This document shows positions 62,688 to 64,000 of a stretch of 64,000 bases of DNA, in pieces (the first letter of the stretch is position 1; the number at the start of each line of letters is the position of its first letter). The position numbers and the translations under genes are program-made. The stretch is from Pseudonocardia sp. EC080619-01 (lineage in GTDB: Bacteria; Actinomycetota; Actinomycetes; Mycobacteriales; Pseudonocardiaceae): positions 31,378-95,377 of the forward strand of contig NZ_CP012186.1 of the NCBI RefSeq assembly GCF_001420995.1. The letters are read 5' to 3'. The notes beneath the pieces were generated by a model. It was not told the origin of the DNA. It ran no database searches and saw nothing but the letters and a program-made list of their open reading frames with translations.

Positions 62688-63096
62688 GTGTCCTGAGTCG
62701 TTAAATCGCTGTCGGTTGTTAGGCTGCGGTATGGCGACTCGGGGACCGAAGCCGGCGCAGATCATTCTGACCGACGACGAGCGGTCCCAGCTTGAGTCGT
62801 GGGCGCGGCGACGAACCAGCGCGGCCGGGTTGGCCACGCGGAGCAAGATCGTGCTGGCTGCTGCCGAGGGTGGGTCGAACACCGAGGTCGCGGCCTGGTT
62901 GGGGGTGTCGCGCCCGACGGTGACGACGTGGCGGTCCCGTTTTGCTGAGCGCCGTCTCGACGGGTTGGTCGACGAGCCGCGGTCGGGGCGTCCGCGCACG
63001 GTCACCGACGAGCAGGTCGAGCGCCTGGTCGTGCAGACCTTGGAGACGACACCGGCGGATGCGACTCACTGGTCGACCCGCTCGATGGCAGCCCAC
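62688..63096 (+). pseudogene. IS630-family element 3, truncated by IS701
   Basis: TA at 62686-62687, end GTGTCCTGAGTCGTTAAA. Transposase from ATG 62731: MATRGPKPAQIILTDDERSQ, HTH GGSNTEVAAWLGVSRPTVTT, reaching THWSTRSMAAHL, where the CTAG of an IS701 insertion (63097-63100) cuts it before the DDE core. Confidence 0.85.
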
Positions 63097-64000
63097 CTAG
63101 TACTCCAGCCGTAGATCGTTGTGGATGTTCGGAGTCGTTCTGACGCTGGTAGTGGCTGGATCGGGAGTGCTGTTGGTGTCGTCGCCGCCATCGCGACCAG
63201 GCCCACGGGCAGGTCAGCTGGCGGGCTGGTTCGATGACGAGCCGGACGAGCAGGTGCCGGATCTCGTTGCAGGTCAACGTGATCAGACCTGGAGGACGTG
63301 GGTTGTAGCCGGTGTCAGCGGCGATGACGGCGAGCAGGGCATGAGCGAGCATGACCAGCAGCGTCCAGCGCTGCCAGGAGGTCCAGCGGCGCACCTGGTG
63401 CTCGTCGAGACCGATGGCCAGCACGTAGCCGATCCCAGCGAGTTCGCACTCGGCGCGTAGGTCGGGGTCAGCGCCGTAGACCTCGTCCCCGGCGACCCAG
63501 CGGGCCGCGACACCGGCGCGCAGAGCCCGGGTCAGCATCCCGGCCGCGAGTGCGGGCTTGGTCGCGAACTCGATCTCGTCCGGCACCCCGGCCTGCTCGA
63601 GCCGCTCGGGATCCTCGGTCCAGCAGCGTGGCAGGTAGAGTTCGCGGTCGATCATGGCGTGGCCACGGGTGGCGGCGTAGACGAGGTAGACCGCGACCTG
63701 GGCGTTCTCGATCCGTCCGGCCGTGCCGGTGTACTGGCGCTGGACCCCGACCGTGGCTTTGCCCTTCTTCAGGTCGCCGGTCTCGTCGACCACCAGCACC
63801 GCGTCGGTGTCGGCGAGCCGTCCGGTGACGTAGTCGCGCAGGTCATCGCGGACGCCGTCGGTGTCCCACTTCGCTCGGCCCAGGAAGTACTGCATGCCGT
63901 GTGGATCGGTGTCGCCGGCGTGTTCGGCGATGCTCCAGCAGTTCTTGCGCGGCAGCTCCGCGAGCAGCCCGAACAAGAACCCGCGGGCCCGGCGGCGGGT
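63097..64000 (-). mobile_element. IS701-family element 2, partial at window edge
   Basis: CTAG then TACTCCAGCCGTAGATCGTT, the terminal repeat of this family. Runs off the right edge. Confidence 0.82.
63101..64000 (-). pseudogene. IS701-family transposase with internal deletion, partial
   Basis: Reads leftward from the edge: LPRKNCWSIAEHAGDTDPHG, AVLVVDETGDLKKG, WVAGDEVYGADPDLRAECE, GIGYVLAIG. It then jumps directly to DEHQVRRWTSWQRWTLLVML, skipping some 140 residues that should hold the third catalytic residue. Distinct in sequence from the transposase at 54292-55628. The open frame continues past the element end into IS630 element 3. Confidence 0.75.

Noticed and set aside
1..64000. CRISPR arrays, rRNA or tRNA genes
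   Set aside because: No regularly spaced repeats and no conserved rRNA or tRNA blocks were seen on reading both strands.

Overview
The window is GC-rich actinobacterial DNA, probably from a Pseudonocardiales member. That rests on protein resemblance and base composition only; no rRNA, tRNA or housekeeping marker is present. It reads as a large plasmid or integrated conjugative element saturated with insertion sequences. Plasmid-type genes include a decapitated VirD4/TraG coupling ATPase, a DUF4913-like neighbour, an ATP-dependent DNA ligase, a long coiled-coil Cys-rich protein, a pRiA4b ORF-3-like protein, a fragment resembling a replication or helix-turn-helix protein, and several small Cys-rich plasmid proteins. 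Few stretches longer than about 5 kb lack a transposase.

Layout. 1-1 kb: partial luciferase-like monooxygenase. 1.2-2.6 kb: orphan IS701-type end and the first of three identical 1350-bp IS3-family elements (called ISA here). 2.6-6.5 kb: conjugation and ligase remnants. 6.5-13.2 kb: sigma-like regulator, membrane proteins, lipoprotein, class E sortase and a hyaluronan-synthase-like glycosyltransferase, probably a cell-surface module. 13.2-16.9 kb: remnant ABC exporter, CHY zinc finger, cyanase and formate dehydrogenase operon, divergent M24 peptidase. 17-21 kb: conserved hypothetical and a two-component system whose kinase is clipped by an IS256 remnant. 21-24.3 kb: second IS3 type, IS21 scrap, ISA copy 2. 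24.3-29.6 kb: plasmid-type genes, two with single-base frameshifts. 29.6-33.3 kb: IS21 scrap and a 3256-bp Mu-like transposon (copy A). 33.3-44.4 kb: half an IS1634, an anti-sigma-type ATPase, two tandem tyrosine recombinases, decayed sequence, a DUF6933-like protein, Lsr2, and MNT/integrase/HTH fragments. 44.4-47.7 kb: the same Mu-like transposon in inverse orientation (copy B). 47.7-56 kb: the other half of IS1634, IS5/ISAs1/IS256/IS701 debris, ISA copy 3 (inverted). 57-64 kb: PurU remnant, three IS630 elements, VapBC, another IS3 element, small fragments and an edge-truncated IS701.

The most informative result is rearrangement history. An IS701 element broken by ISA has its promoter end at 1221-1273 and its body at 54270-55631; rejoining them restores a 4-bp duplication (CTTG) and a GTG start. 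An IS1634 transposase broken by the Mu-like transposon has its halves at 33328-34359 and 47679-48415; rejoining restores a 5-bp duplication (CTGGG) and an uninterrupted reading frame. Both are what homologous recombination between inverted identical elements produces: a large inversion (about 53 kb) with a smaller one (about 11 kb) nested inside it.

Many genes carry single-base shifts in G or C runs. Either the region is decaying or the assembly holds residual indels, and this limits confidence in every pseudogene call below.
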